Source of the DNA: Rhodococcus ruber
Lineage (GTDB): Bacteria; Actinomycetota; Actinomycetes; Mycobacteriales; Mycobacteriaceae
Length of the DNA: 52,314 nucleotides
NCBI RefSeq assembly: GCF_027270735.1
Contig: NZ_JAPWIJ010000011.1
Coordinates: 1 to 52,314 of the forward strand
Direction: 5' to 3'
A model generated the notes under the pieces. It worked only from the letters and a program-made list of their open reading frames with translations, was not told the DNA's origin and ran no database searches. This document shows, piece after piece, positions 1-8,395 of this stretch (positions are counted from its first letter, which is position 1; each line of letters opens with the position of its first letter). Both the position numbers and the translations under genes were made by a program.

Positions 1-135
1 AGAGCGGAAACGAGTCACACCTTCCACCTCGACGAACAACTCCAGTATCACTGAGTGGAACCTCGTAGCCCACTACGAAGACCGGAGTGGAGCCCGCGGA
101 ACGACCGCGGGCTCAGCGCTCACATGCCGCAGGCT
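1..135. other. 3' flank of regX3, no gene supported
   Basis: I see no convincing gene here: the frames open across it are antisense shadows of regX3. It holds a 6-bp inverted repeat (TCGTAG/CTACGA, 63-78) and a strong hairpin that is part of a dispersed repeat (82-113). Bases 1-54 are unassigned and may be the edge of a neighbouring gene. Confidence 0.5.
82..113 (-). repeat. Dispersed hairpin repeat, copy A (possible regX3 terminator)
   Basis: Read on the minus strand, the copy carries GGTCGTTCCGCGGGCTCCAC, 30 bp after the regX3 stop. The arms AGCCCGCGG (91-99) and CCGCGGGCT (105-113) are a perfect 9-bp inverted repeat with a 5-nt loop. There is no T tract, so a simple intrinsic terminator is uncertain. 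Related copies lie at 25276-25306, 33616-33660 and 52223-52314. Confidence 0.7.
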
Positions 136-825
136 CTACCCCTCGAGCTTGTAGCCCAGCCCGCGCACGGTGACGAGATGTTCCGGCTTGGCCGGGTCCG
201 CCTCGATCTTGGAGCGCAATCGCTTCACGTGCACGTCCAGTGTCTTGGTGTCGCCCACGTAGTCCGCTCCCCACACCCGGTCGATCAACTGTCCGCGCGT
301 GAGCACTCGACCGGAGTTGCGCAGCAGGTACTCGAGCAGGTCGAATTCCTTGAGCGGCAACGTGATCTGCTCGGATCCCACCATCACCACATGGCGTTCG
401 ACATCCATTCGCACCGGGCCGGCCTCGAGCACTCCGGTGTCGACTCCGCCGTCGACCTCGGCGTCGGAGCCCCGACGCAGTACCGCGCGGATGCGGGCGA
501 TGAGCTCGCGTGCCGAATAGGGCTTGGTGACGTAGTCGTCGGCTCCCAGTTCGAGGCCGACCACCTTGTCGATCTCGCTGTCGCGTGCGGTCACCATGAT
601 GACCGGAACGCCGGAGCGCGAGCGCAATTGCTTGCACACGTCGGTGCCGCTCATCCCGGGGAGCATGAGATCGAGCAACACGATGTCTGCTCCGGCGCGA
701 TCGAACTCCGCCAGAGCCGACGGTCCGTCGCCGACGACGGTGGCCTCGAACCCCTCTTTGCGGAGCAGGAAGGCCAGCGGATCGGCCAACGACTCTTCGT
801 CTTCCACGATCAGAACGTTGGTCAC
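136..825 (-). CDS. regX3: Response regulator RegX3 (OmpR/PhoB family)
   Basis: This is a 229-residue DNA-binding response regulator and the partner of the adjacent kinase SenX3. The receiver domain spans about residues 1-115, with acidic pair E8/D9, phospho-acceptor D52 in LLDLMLPG and the conserved Lys in YVTKPYS. A winged-helix effector domain follows ([21 protein letters not shown]). In mycobacteria this pair controls phosphate-starvation genes. The open frame extends upstream to 921, but the family N-terminus begins at [11 protein letters not shown] therefore chose the GTG at 823-825, whose GTGA overlaps the senX3 stop by 4 bp and implies translational coupling. Length matches M. tuberculosis RegX3 (227 aa from memory). 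Confidence 0.96.
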   Translation of the reverse strand: MTNVLIVEDEESLADPLAFLLRKEGFEATVVGDGPSALAEFDRAGADIVLLDLMLPGMSGTDVCKQLRSRSGVPVIMVTARDSEIDKVVGLELGADDYVTKPYSARELIARIRAVLRRGSDAEVDGGVDTGVLEAGPVRMDVERHVVMVGSEQITLPLKEFDLLEYLLRNSGRVLTRGQLIDRVWGADYVGDTKTLDVHVKRLRSKIEADPAKPEHLVTVRGLGYKLEG

Positions 826-1994
826 TGATTCTCTCTTTCTGTAACCGCAGCGTCGTCTTCTTCTTCGAAGTACGCGGGGATCTGGAGGGTGAAGGTGGAT
901 CCGGTGCCCAGCTTGCTCCACAACGAGATGCTGCCGTTGTGGTTGGCTGCGACGTGTTTGGCGATGGCCAGGCCGAGGCCTGTGCCGCCGGTGGCCCGCG
1001 ACCGAGCTTTGTCGACGCGGAAGAATCTCTCGAAGACGCGTTCCTGGTCCGCCTTGGCGATGCCGATGCCGCGGTCGGTGACAGCGAATGCAACGTGCGA
1101 GCCGCGCAGTGCCCGGCTGACCGAGACGGGCGATCCGTTGGAGGAGTATGCGATCGCGTTCTGGATGAGGTTGGCGAGCGCCGTCACCAGTAGTGCTTGG
1201 TCGCCGAGTACTTCGAGTCCGCTCGGGTGATCGGTGGTGACGGAAATGCCGGCGTTCTCGGCGGCGAGCTTGGAGCGGTCCATTGCTTCGTTGACGACGG
1301 TGTCGACATCGACGACCTCGAGGTCGGGTAATTTCTCCGCCCCTTGCAAGCGCGAGAGTGCGATCAGCTCGGTCACCATGTTACCCAGGCGTTTGGATTC
1401 GGCGACGACCTTGCCGCCGAAGTGCCGGACGGAGTCGGGATCGTCGGCGGACTCGAGCAGCGCCTCGGCCAGCAGGCTCATCGCACCGACGGGTGTCTTG
1501 AGTTCATGACTGACGTTGGCCACGAAGTCGCGACGCGTCGCTTCCATCCGCACCTGCTCGGAATCGTCGTCGGCGAAGAGAACGACGAACCGTCGATCTT
1601 CTTTACTGAGCAGCCGCGCGACGCACCGGACGGCGATCTTGTCGCGGCCGGGCCGGGGGGCCTTGGAGCTGAGATCGACTTCGACGGGATGGCCGTCGGA
1701 CAGCACTTTCGTCGCAGCAGCCCAGGCGCGCTCGTCGATGGAACGGTTACGCACCAGCCCGAGCTCCTCGGCCCGTGGATTCGACAGCACGACGTCGTGA
1801 AATTGATCGACGACGGCGATGCCGCTCTCCGAAGCGAGGACGATCAGGTCCAGTACCTGCGACATCGTCAGGCCGGACGTGGCGCGGCGACGCTCCGAGT
1901 GTCGAGTGTTGAGATACGGAATGAGAACACCGCCGACGAGGTATCCCACGAAGGCCGCGGCAATTGCCAGTAGTACGGCCGATGCAACACTCAC
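822..1994 (-). CDS. senX3: Sensor histidine kinase SenX3
   Basis: This is a 390-residue membrane histidine kinase. One N-terminal hydrophobic segment (about 4-28) precedes a PAS-like region (about 45-145). The HisKA box is [12 protein letters not shown], with phospho-acceptor H163. The ATPase domain has the N box [10 protein letters not shown] and G boxes DRGIGI and GTGLGLAI. It phosphorylates RegX3, and in mycobacteria it responds to phosphate availability through the Pst system. The GTG start at 1994 sits 6 nt after a TACGAT hexamer, as in a leaderless transcript. The gene order gpm-senX3-regX3 is the mycobacterial arrangement, but without the MIRU repeats that separate senX3 and regX3 in M. 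tuberculosis. Confidence 0.96.
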   Translation of the reverse strand: MSVASAVLLAIAAAFVGYLVGGVLIPYLNTRHSERRRATSGLTMSQVLDLIVLASESGIAVVDQFHDVVLSNPRAEELGLVRNRSIDERAWAAATKVLSDGHPVEVDLSSKAPRPGRDKIAVRCVARLLSKEDRRFVVLFADDDSEQVRMEATRRDFVANVSHELKTPVGAMSLLAEALLESADDPDSVRHFGGKVVAESKRLGNMVTELIALSRLQGAEKLPDLEVVDVDTVVNEAMDRSKLAAENAGISVTTDHPSGLEVLGDQALLVTALANLIQNAIAYSSNGSPVSVSRALRGSHVAFAVTDRGIGIAKADQERVFERFFRVDKARSRATGGTGLGLAIAKHVAANHNGSISLWSKLGTGSTFTLQIPAYFEEEDDAAVTERENQ

Positions 1995-2000
1995 ACCGGA

Positions 2001-2006
2001 ATCGTA
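2001..2006 (-). promoter_or_regulatory. Putative -10 of senX3 (leaderless)
   Basis: TACGAT on the minus strand lies 6 nt before the GTG start of senX3. This places the transcription start at or next to the start codon. No good -35 is visible, which suggests dependence on an activator. Confidence 0.5.
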
Positions 2007-2075
2007 CGTTCGATGGACGGCTCACATACGCAGGGTGCAGGCATTCCCCTGGTCGTCATAGTCCTCGTCGGCAGT

Positions 2076-2093
2076 GTTCTTCGTTCGTTCACC
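2076..2093 (+). promoter_or_regulatory. Candidate RegX3/Pho-type box upstream of senX3
   Basis: GTTCTTC-GTTC-GTTCACC consists of two 7-bp half-sites spaced 11 bp apart. It resembles the PhoP/RegX3 direct-repeat box built on GTTCACC. It lies about 80-100 bp upstream of the inferred senX3 start, a typical activator position, and fits autoregulation. Its direct repeats point away from senX3, and the first half-site is degenerate. Confidence 0.45.
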
Positions 2094-2094
2094 T

Positions 2095-2112
2095 GCAGTT
2101 TCGACAAACTGC
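2095..2112. terminator. Inverted repeat between gpmA and senX3
   Basis: GCAGTTT and AAACTGC are perfect 7-bp arms around a 4-nt loop, 19 bp after the gpmA stop. It could be a weak terminator or attenuator separating gpmA from senX3. It could also be part of the adjacent regulatory site. There is no T tract. Confidence 0.35.
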
Positions 2113-2131
2113 CGGTTTCTACGCGTTGGAG

Positions 2132-2887
2132 TTACTTACCGCCCTGATTTGCCACGGCAGCAGCTCCCGCCGCCGCTGCTTCCGGATCGAGGTAGGTGCC
2201 GCCCGGATTGGTGGGCTTCAGCTTCCCGTCGACCTCTGTGAGGTCGTACTGCAGTGGGATGCCGGTGGGAATGTTCAGTTCGGCGATGTCCGCGTCGGAG
2301 ATCTCGTCGAGGTACTTCACGAGCGCACGCAGCGAGTTGCCGTGTGCGGCGACGAGCACGTTCTTGCCGGCCTTCAGGTCGGCGACGATCGTCTCCTCGA
2401 AGTACGGGATCAGCCGCTCGACGACGTCTGCGAGGCATTCGGTCAGCGGAACGCTGTCCAGATCGGCGTAACGGGGATCGGCATCCTGGCTGAATTCGCT
2501 GCCGACCTCGATGGCGGGCGGCGGGGTGTCGTAGCTACGACGCCACAGCATGAACTGCTCGTTGCCGTACTTGTCCTTGGTCTCGGCCTTGTTCAAGCCC
2601 TGCAGCGCGCCGTAGTGCCGCTCGTTCAGACGCCAGTCGCGAACGACGGGAATCCAGTGCCGGTCGGCGGCGTCGAGTGCGAGGTTGGCGGTGCTGATCG
2701 CGCGACGCAGGAGCGAGGTGTACAGCAGGTCGGGCAGCACTCCGGCCTCGGCGAGAAGCTGACCGGCGCGCTTGCCCTCGCCCTCACCCTTCTCGGTCAG
2801 TCGCACATCCACCCAGCCGGTGAACTGGTTGGACGCGTTCCATTCGCTCTCGCCGTGACGAAGCAGAATCAGGGTTCCGATACTCAT
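2132..2887 (-). CDS. gpmA: 2,3-bisphosphoglycerate-dependent phosphoglycerate mutase
   Basis: This 251-residue cytosolic enzyme interconverts 3-phosphoglycerate and 2-phosphoglycerate. The phosphohistidine motif [10 protein letters not shown] is at about residues 8-17. The RRSYDTPPP segment and the second catalytic histidine in [17 protein letters not shown] mark the 2,3-BPG-dependent family. Length is typical. The ATG start overlaps the stop of the LtrA-family gene (ATGA), so the two are probably co-transcribed. In mycobacteria gpm1 also directly precedes senX3-regX3. Confidence 0.96.
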   Translation of the reverse strand: MSIGTLILLRHGESEWNASNQFTGWVDVRLTEKGEGEGKRAGQLLAEAGVLPDLLYTSLLRRAISTANLALDAADRHWIPVVRDWRLNERHYGALQGLNKAETKDKYGNEQFMLWRRSYDTPPPAIEVGSEFSQDADPRYADLDSVPLTECLADVVERLIPYFEETIVADLKAGKNVLVAAHGNSLRALVKYLDEISDADIAELNIPTGIPLQYDLTEVDGKLKPTNPGGTYLDPEAAAAGAAAVANQGGK

Positions 2888-4056
2888 GTGGTCAGTTTCT
2901 CATGTTCCACTCGTGTTGGCCCGCGTGCGACGAGCACACCGACGACCACGACCATGACGACTGCGGTGAGGGTGATCGGGATAGGAATGATCGGGTCGAG
3001 CAACACGAGCACCGCACCGACCGGAACTGCGATGTTGACGATGCGGTCCGCGTGGGCTCGGATGGCGATCAGCCACACTCCGAGGACGAATACCGCGATC
3101 GGAACAGTGACGGTGAACGACGCGGCGACGTCGCCGAGCTTGCTGTGTTCGGTGAGCACGTCGATCTCGACCTCGATGCCGGCCGAGAACGCGCCGGCGG
3201 CCGCGAAGATGAAGTAGTGCGCGTAGCCGTAGATCAGCGAGTTGCCGAACTGTCCGATTGCTCGGTGATGCGGCGGCCAGAAGTAGATCCACCACAGGCT
3301 CGCGGTGACGACGAGTGTGAGGACGGAAATCGAGATCAACGGTGCCAGAGCCGTCTCGTCGTGCAGCGCTTCGATGATGGCGTTGGCCGATGCGAGCAGA
3401 CTTTCGCCGAGCAAAATCAGCGTGAACAGCCCGTATCGCTCGGTGATGTGATGCGGATGCCACGGCGTCGAGCCGTTGCGTTCGGCGATCACCGGAACCG
3501 CCATCTCGGCAGCCGCCAGCACGAAGAACATGACGACGGCGGCCGTGCCGTCGAGCAGCACCAGCCAGAGAATCCACAGGACCTGTACGCCGGCAATACC
3601 TATCGCGTACGACAGTGCGGTCTTCTTGTACTCACTCGACCGAGACGCCCGAACCCACTGCGTCACCATGGCCACGCGCATCACCACGTAGCCGAGTACC
3701 ACGATGGCGAAATCCTTGTCCACGAAAGCCGATTCGACTCCAGCGGCGAGTACCAGGACTCCGGCCATCTGCACAACGGTCAACGCGCGATACAGCCAGT
3801 CGTCGGTGTCGAACGACGTGGCGAACCAGGTGAAGTTCATCCACGCCCACCAGATCGCGAAGAACACGAGCGCATAGCTGAGCAGACCATCGGCAAGGTG
3901 GTTCTCGGTGAGCGCATGATGGAGCTGTACCGCTGCGATACTCACGGCCACCACGAACACGAGGTCGAAGAACAGTTCGAGGGGACTCGCGGCCCGGTGC
4001 GGTTCCTTGGGATCACGCGGTCGCATCGGCACCAGGCGTGCTGTGGAGATATTCAC
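2884..4056 (-). CDS. Low-temperature-requirement A (LtrA) family membrane protein
   Basis: This is a 390-residue integral membrane protein of the bacterial LtrA family. The family signature is clear near the N-terminus ([16 protein letters not shown]), and many hydrophobic segments follow with charged positions such as [18 protein letters not shown]. The biochemical function of bacterial members is not established. The GTG at 4056 lies 6 nt after a TAGTCT hexamer, which supports this start and a leaderless mRNA; an internal ATG at codon 11 is the alternative. It overlaps gpmA by 4 bp and probably heads the transcript. Confidence 0.9.
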   Translation of the reverse strand: MNISTARLVPMRPRDPKEPHRAASPLELFFDLVFVVAVSIAAVQLHHALTENHLADGLLSYALVFFAIWWAWMNFTWFATSFDTDDWLYRALTVVQMAGVLVLAAGVESAFVDKDFAIVVLGYVVMRVAMVTQWVRASRSSEYKKTALSYAIGIAGVQVLWILWLVLLDGTAAVVMFFVLAAAEMAVPVIAERNGSTPWHPHHITERYGLFTLILLGESLLASANAIIEALHDETALAPLISISVLTLVVTASLWWIYFWPPHHRAIGQFGNSLIYGYAHYFIFAAAGAFSAGIEVEIDVLTEHSKLGDVAASFTVTVPIAVFVLGVWLIAIRAHADRIVNIAVPVGAVLVLLDPIIPIPITLTAVVMVVVVGVLVARGPTRVEHEKLTT

Positions 4057-4062
4057 GCGTGC

Positions 4063-4068
4063 AGACTA
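4063..4068 (-). promoter_or_regulatory. Putative -10 of the LtrA-family gene
   Basis: TAGTCT on the minus strand lies 6 nt upstream of the GTG start. This is the spacing expected for a leaderless transcript. Confidence 0.5.
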
Positions 4069-4166
4069 AGTCATCCGATTCGCGTACGTTGTCTCGATTG
4101 TGTTGCTGCGGTTGCCTTTACGGACATTTCGGGCATGTTCGACGGTATAGCGCGATGATTTTCGGG

Positions 4167-4246
4167 ACCTCACACCCTTTTTGCCGACCGCGCGCCGGGG
4201 TTCAGGGCATAGCGGGGGTGCGAGGTCGAGAGAAAGGGTGTGAGGT
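4167..4246. repeat. 80-bp palindromic intergenic repeat, copy 1
   Basis: Perfect 14-bp terminal inverted repeats (ACCTCACACCCTTT at 4167-4180, AAAGGGTGTGAGGT at 4233-4246) bound an 80-bp element. The element starts 7 bp after the stop of the minus-strand gene at 4254. Its left half matches the left half of the element at 5301-5380 in about 26 of 34 positions; the inner right arm is less symmetric. It resembles a MITE or palindromic unit with no coding content, and it could terminate transcription. Confidence 0.75.
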
Positions 4247-4253
4247 TGCGGAT

Positions 4254-4655
4254 CTACTCCCCCAGCGCCGCCCCGATCTCGCCGATCCGAGCGCCCATAC
4301 TCTGATCGACCTCTTCGGTGTCGACGAAATAGCGACGAAACACCGATCGCATCAAGTCGATGACCTCGATGTGCTGCCTGATCACAGCAGCCGCCGACCC
4401 TTGTTCGCCATCCGCCAGTCGCTTGAACTTCGCACCCAACATCCGAGCAGACGGAAGGGTGCCGAATGCGTCGAGATCGACGAGGAATTTCGTCTTCCCC
4501 AACATTTCTGCCAAGTGGTCGATGTATTCGGCGCAGACCTGGTCGCACCGAGAAGCCACGTCCGCAGGAATTTCCATCAGTCCTGCTTCAGCGCGCTCGG
4601 AGAGGTCTTGCCAATACTGCATCGACTCGAACAGATCGCCGTTTCCAGAAGCCAT
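4254..4655 (-). CDS. Hypothetical helical protein next to a DUF3558-type lipoprotein
   Basis: I do not recognise this 133-residue protein. It has no signal peptide and looks almost entirely helical and acidic, with a YWQDL segment near the N-terminus that loosely recalls WXG100-type helical hairpins. An earlier start at 4685 is open. I prefer the ATG at 4655 because AGAAAGG lies 10 nt upstream and because it removes overlap with the preceding lipoprotein gene. The pair lipoprotein then hypothetical protein is probably one transcript, and it is bracketed by two copies of an 80-bp palindrome. Confidence 0.7.
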   Translation of the reverse strand: MASGNGDLFESMQYWQDLSERAEAGLMEIPADVASRCDQVCAEYIDHLAEMLGKTKFLVDLDAFGTLPSARMLGAKFKRLADGEQGSAAAVIRQHIEVIDLMRSVFRRYFVDTEEVDQSMGARIGEIGAALGE

Positions 4656-4674
4656 CGAACCGCAGCCTTTCTGT

Positions 4675-5232
4675 CTACCGTGCACGCGCGGGCAGGCTGG
4701 CTTGCAACGATTTCGTCACCCGACCGATTTCCGAACACGGATCACCCAGAGGCTTGCGCCCAGCCCTTCCGTCGAGAATGAAGTACACGATTCCCCCGGT
4801 CACTTCGTAAGCAATGCCGCAACTGACCTCGTCGTACTTCGCGGTACGTCGAAATTGCACGAAACCGTCTTCGTCAGCGGCAGTGAAGCTGTCGAACTGG
4901 TCGTTCGCTTTCACATACCCGAGGTCGTGAGCCGAGGAGAACAATCCCAGGAAGTACCACGACCCAGGGTCAGGGTCCGTCCAGATACATGTCTTCCAAT
5001 CGTTGGACAGCGGCGCACCCCCGAACAGGTTCGTGCTCTTGCTCTCCACATCCAATCCCGCAATCTCGATGGCACTGTTCGGGATGGTGCACGGATCCCA
5101 CGGCTCGGCTGCAGTCGGTGCTGCCGCCGTCGAGGTCGGCGCATCCGCCACCGGCGCATCCGACGTCGAATCGCCACATCCGCCGACCAGAACCATCGCT
5201 CCGACCACGCCTGTCACCCACCACCGCGTCAC
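4675..5232 (-). CDS. Secreted lipoprotein, DUF3558-like
   Basis: This is a predicted 185-residue lipoprotein. The signal segment VTGVVGAMVLVGG leads to lipobox Cys19. A Thr/Ala/Pro-rich linker (about 25-42) follows, then a domain starting WDPCTIPNSAIEIAGLD, the usual opening of DUF3558 proteins of actinobacteria. Three further Cys (CIW, CGI, DPCSEIG) probably form disulfides. No enzymatic role is known for the family. The open frame reaches 5307, but the GTG at 5232 has GAGGGGAG 7 nt upstream and gives a proper lipoprotein signal. It ends 19 bp before the next hypothetical gene. Confidence 0.82.
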   Translation of the reverse strand: MTRWWVTGVVGAMVLVGGCGDSTSDAPVADAPTSTAAAPTAAEPWDPCTIPNSAIEIAGLDVESKSTNLFGGAPLSNDWKTCIWTDPDPGSWYFLGLFSSAHDLGYVKANDQFDSFTAADEDGFVQFRRTAKYDEVSCGIAYEVTGGIVYFILDGRAGRKPLGDPCSEIGRVTKSLQASLPARAR

Positions 5233-5300
5233 GCCACCGCTCCCCTCGTAGAACCCACCCACCCCTTGGACGCGGCGAACGTCGACTCGGTTCCACAACG

Positions 5301-5380
5301 ACCTCACACCCCTACTGACGACTGCGCGCCCCCGCTCACTTCAGAGCAAGGGCGCGCAGTCGTCAAAAGAGGTGTGAGGT
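5301..5380. repeat. 80-bp palindromic intergenic repeat, copy 2
   Basis: Outer arms ACCTCACACC (5301-5310) and GGTGTGAGGT (5371-5380) enclose inner arms TGACGACTGCGCGCC (5316-5330) and GGCGCGCAGTCGTCA (5351-5365), both perfect. The loop is about 20 nt. It is the same length as copy 1 and shares its termini. It begins 16 bp after the stop of the lipase gene at 5397, again directly 3' of a minus-strand gene. Confidence 0.8.
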
Positions 5381-5396
5381 CACCACCTAGAGAAGA

Positions 5397-6599
5397 TCAG
5401 CCGCAGTTCGACGGAGCCGGCTCCCCTCGGAATCGTGCGTCCACGTAGGCGTAGGCCTCGGGCAGTCCGACGAGCGATCCGCTGAAGTGTTCCGCCAACG
5501 GGTACGCCCGGAACTGAACGGTGGCACCGGCTGCGCAGTAGCGATCGACCGTCTCCTTCACCGGCGCGAACGGGGTGATGAAGTCGTTGATTCCGTGCCA
5601 GATGTACACCGGGGCCGTGGGGACACCCTCGTAGTCGACGAGACTGTTCTTCTTCAACACCGCCTGCGCGGAGGGCAGCGATGCGATGTCGACGTTCGAC
5701 AGATCTCTCGCGCTCTTGAACGCTCCGCCAATGATGATGGGACGCCTGCATTGGTTGCTCACCTGATCACGCAGTGCCAGGCCCGCCGCGTTCAGGTTCT
5801 CCGAGACGGGGAACTCGGTCGGGTATTCGCGCTCGAGCCCCAGAGATGCCGCGAGTGCCATTCCGAAGGCGGGGTGCGGAATTGCGCTGTAGCCCAAGTT
5901 CTTTGCGATCAATTCCAGGTCGGCAGGAGTTCCGCCGTGCACACTGGCCACGATGTTCAGTTCGGGCGCGTAGGTGGGAGCCATCGCACCGGCCCACGAT
6001 GTCGCCAGCGCACCGCCCGAGTAACCCAGCAGAGCGACCGGACTCTCCTTCAGCGGCAGCTGCTCGAAGTTCTGCACGGCGCGAACCCCGTCCAGCGTCA
6101 AACGACCTTCGTATTCGGCAGCGCCGTAGGCACCGTTCGGTCCGAGGTAATCCGGCACCGCAACCGCCCAACCGCGGGCGACCATCCCGAGGTACAGACT
6201 GGGAGCTTCACCGATCTCGTACGTGAAAAGACCATGCGACGGAGCACATTTGACTCCCAGAGCATTGATCACTGCCTGATACGACACCAGTGGCGTTCCC
6301 GCACCTCTACCTCGGGGCATCAGCACAGTGGTCACCGCGGCAACGGGAGCACCTGCGGAGTTGGTCGACCGGTACTTGAGTTGCCAGATGTCGGTGTTGG
6401 GGTACATCCATGCGTCGGCCCGACGGCTGGCGAGGATGTCACCCGGCGCATGATCGGCTATGTCGGCCGGTGCAGCGTAGAAGACGTCCGGATCGGGGAT
6501 CGTCGGCGCGGGGGCAGCCGAAGCTGTTGTACCCGTGGCAAACAGGGATGCGCACAGTGCCACGAGGATGGACCCCAGGGCAATCGATTTCTTTCTCAA
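5397..6599 (-). CDS. Secreted LIP-family lipase/esterase (operon distal copy)
   Basis: This is a predicted secreted alpha/beta hydrolase of 400 residues in the secretory-lipase (LIP) family. A signal peptide ends at ASAAP (about residue 30). The nucleophile elbow is LLGYSGGALAT, the acid is probably in WHGINDFITP, and the His is in AEHFSG. The frame is open to 7235, but that part is antisense to the neighbour. The TTG at 6599 has GAAAGG 6 nt upstream and places the signal peptide at the N-terminus. It is closely similar along its length to the product of 8392-9600, so one arose by duplication. Substrate is unknown; lipid or glycolipid ester cleavage is inferred from context. Confidence 0.9.
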   Translation of the reverse strand: MRKKSIALGSILVALCASLFATGTTASAAPAPTIPDPDVFYAAPADIADHAPGDILASRRADAWMYPNTDIWQLKYRSTNSAGAPVAAVTTVLMPRGRGAGTPLVSYQAVINALGVKCAPSHGLFTYEIGEAPSLYLGMVARGWAVAVPDYLGPNGAYGAAEYEGRLTLDGVRAVQNFEQLPLKESPVALLGYSGGALATSWAGAMAPTYAPELNIVASVHGGTPADLELIAKNLGYSAIPHPAFGMALAASLGLEREYPTEFPVSENLNAAGLALRDQVSNQCRRPIIIGGAFKSARDLSNVDIASLPSAQAVLKKNSLVDYEGVPTAPVYIWHGINDFITPFAPVKETVDRYCAAGATVQFRAYPLAEHFSGSLVGLPEAYAYVDARFRGEPAPSNCG

Positions 6600-6643
6600 G
6601 GCGAGCCTTTCGGTGTTTTCTGATCGAGCATCACGGCACAGCG

Positions 6644-8395
6644 TCACGGCGCTACGGGCAGGGAGAACTGGTTGATCGGATCCGTCGAGGAGAAGGTGAC
6701 GTCCGCCGGGCCGGGCCCACCGGCGAAGGACGGATCGGAAGCGGTGATGTCGACGCCGATGCGGTGTCCACGATCGAATCGATGGACGATGCTGGGCAGT
6801 GAGATCGTCGCCGGGTCCGAGGATCCTGTGAGGACGGCGGGTGCGACGAGCCCGTGAATCGGACTCCGCGCACCGTTCGGTGCGACGTCGAGCACGGTGA
6901 CGAAGACCGTCGCAGGCCCGGACACCGTGGGACTGATGGACAGCTCCGGTGCGCCGACGACGTCGACCGGTTCGGCCAGCGGCGCGGTTGTCCAGGTCGC
7001 GGCCGAACCGGGTAGCGAGACCCGAGGCACAGGAACCTCCGCGGCGATGTTCGGAAGCCCCAATGTGGTGTGCATCGGCGATCCTGCATCCCGAATCGTC
7101 TGTGCCCATGCATTGTTCGAGGCAATGCCCTCGGACAACGTGCCGTTCGACACGTCGAATGTGCGCCTGGTGCCGACAGGAAATGTGTCCGATTCTTCGT
7201 AGGCCGGCGACGCGACGCCGTTGTAAGGCACCCAATCCCGGAAGTAGGTGAATACCGGCCCTGGGTCGACGTCACGATCCTTGAGGTGTCGGTCGAGCCA
7301 ATTGCCCACCAGTGCCGCTTCGTGCTGATTGAACGGGTCGGGGGCCTTGATGTCGAACTCCCCCGGATACCCCTTCCTGTCGTTGTGTCCCCACGAGTGC
7401 CAGACCATGGAGGTTTCCACTCCGCGCGCCCGCAGAGTCTCGAACGTCGCTGCTGCCTCGTCGAGGCTGAACAGTGAATCCTTCTGGCCCTGCGTGAGCA
7501 GAACCGGAACATCGACTCGATCGAGATAGTCCACGGGTGAGACGTGACGCATCGCCGCCAGAGTTCCCGGGTCCGGTTCGCGATTGGCAGCGAAGGCGGA
7601 CGCGGCGTCACACACCCACTGGGCATAGTTCGGGCACCCCTGGGCCCGCGCCGGATCGGCTGCGTACCCTCCGGGACCGGTCAGGACGGCACCGGCCGCC
7701 AGAAAAGCGGAACCGAACACGCTTTTGACGGGGCCGACCGACCTGCGCCCGGCTCCATCCGGTGCCAGCGAGCGAGCCAGATCGTTCCACGTGATCATCG
7801 ACGCGACGGTATCCAGCCGCGAATCCACCGATGCTGCCGCCAATCCCGTTGCACCGGCATAGGACCCACCGAGATAGCCGACGCGGGGATCCTGCGGAGC
7901 ATCGAGACGAACTACATCCAGAACGGGGGCTTGGACAGATCGAGCAGCGTCGGTGAATACGCCTTCGCTGTCACCGGCTAGGTAGCCGATGAGGTCCGAC
8001 GCCGCTATGCCGTCGTAATCGGGATCGGCGAAATATATCTTGCACGTCGAGCCACCGAAACCCAAGGCGGAGTACGAAAGAACCACGTAGCCGTGGGTCG
8101 CGAATCTCGCCGCGGCACCCGCTTGGTCGTCCTTGGACCCGCCGAAACCGTTGCTGGTCAGGATGGCCGGAGCCCGGTTGTCCGGTCCAAGACCTTCGGG
8201 GACGTAGATGTCGCCCACTACAGTGCAGTGCTGATCCCGATCAGGACCCACCGCGACGTCGAAATATCTGGTCTGCACCGAGAAGTCACCGAACGATTGT
8301 GGGGCCAGCACCGGAAGGTCCGCGGCATGAGCGGGCGCGGTGGCCACGACCAGAGCGGTCGCGGTGGCACCGACGACGGTCGAGAGCCATTTCAT
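6644..8395 (-). CDS. Secreted CocE/X-Pro dipeptidyl-peptidase-type hydrolase
   Basis: This is a predicted exported serine hydrolase of 583 residues. The signal peptide ends at AHAAD (about 25). An alpha/beta-hydrolase core carries nucleophile motif GYLGGSYAG, acid in GQKDSLFS and His in WHSWGHND. A C-terminal beta-sandwich from about residue 410 is typical of the X-Pro/CocE class, whose members cleave acyl esters or prolyl peptides. The ATG overlaps the stop of the upstream lipase by 4 bp, and 44 bp separate it from the downstream lipase. It is therefore the middle of a three-hydrolase run. Substrate is unknown. Confidence 0.9.
   Translation of the reverse strand: MKWLSTVVGATATALVVATAPAHAADLPVLAPQSFGDFSVQTRYFDVAVGPDRDQHCTVVGDIYVPEGLGPDNRAPAILTSNGFGGSKDDQAGAAARFATHGYVVLSYSALGFGGSTCKIYFADPDYDGIAASDLIGYLAGDSEGVFTDAARSVQAPVLDVVRLDAPQDPRVGYLGGSYAGATGLAAASVDSRLDTVASMITWNDLARSLAPDGAGRRSVGPVKSVFGSAFLAAGAVLTGPGGYAADPARAQGCPNYAQWVCDAASAFAANREPDPGTLAAMRHVSPVDYLDRVDVPVLLTQGQKDSLFSLDEAAATFETLRARGVETSMVWHSWGHNDRKGYPGEFDIKAPDPFNQHEAALVGNWLDRHLKDRDVDPGPVFTYFRDWVPYNGVASPAYEESDTFPVGTRRTFDVSNGTLSEGIASNNAWAQTIRDAGSPMHTTLGLPNIAAEVPVPRVSLPGSAATWTTAPLAEPVDVVGAPELSISPTVSGPATVFVTVLDVAPNGARSPIHGLVAPAVLTGSSDPATISLPSIVHRFDRGHRIGVDITASDPSFAGGPGPADVTFSSTDPINQFSLPVAP

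Noticed and set aside
55..828. Plus-strand 257-codon frame over regX3
   Set aside because: It is the antisense shadow of regX3, rich in His/Arg/Gly as expected from complementary high-GC codons.
6600..7235. Long N-terminal extension of the distal lipase frame
   Set aside because: It is antisense to the CocE-type hydrolase gene and precedes a clear signal peptide. A TTG at 6599 with GAAAGG upstream is the better start.
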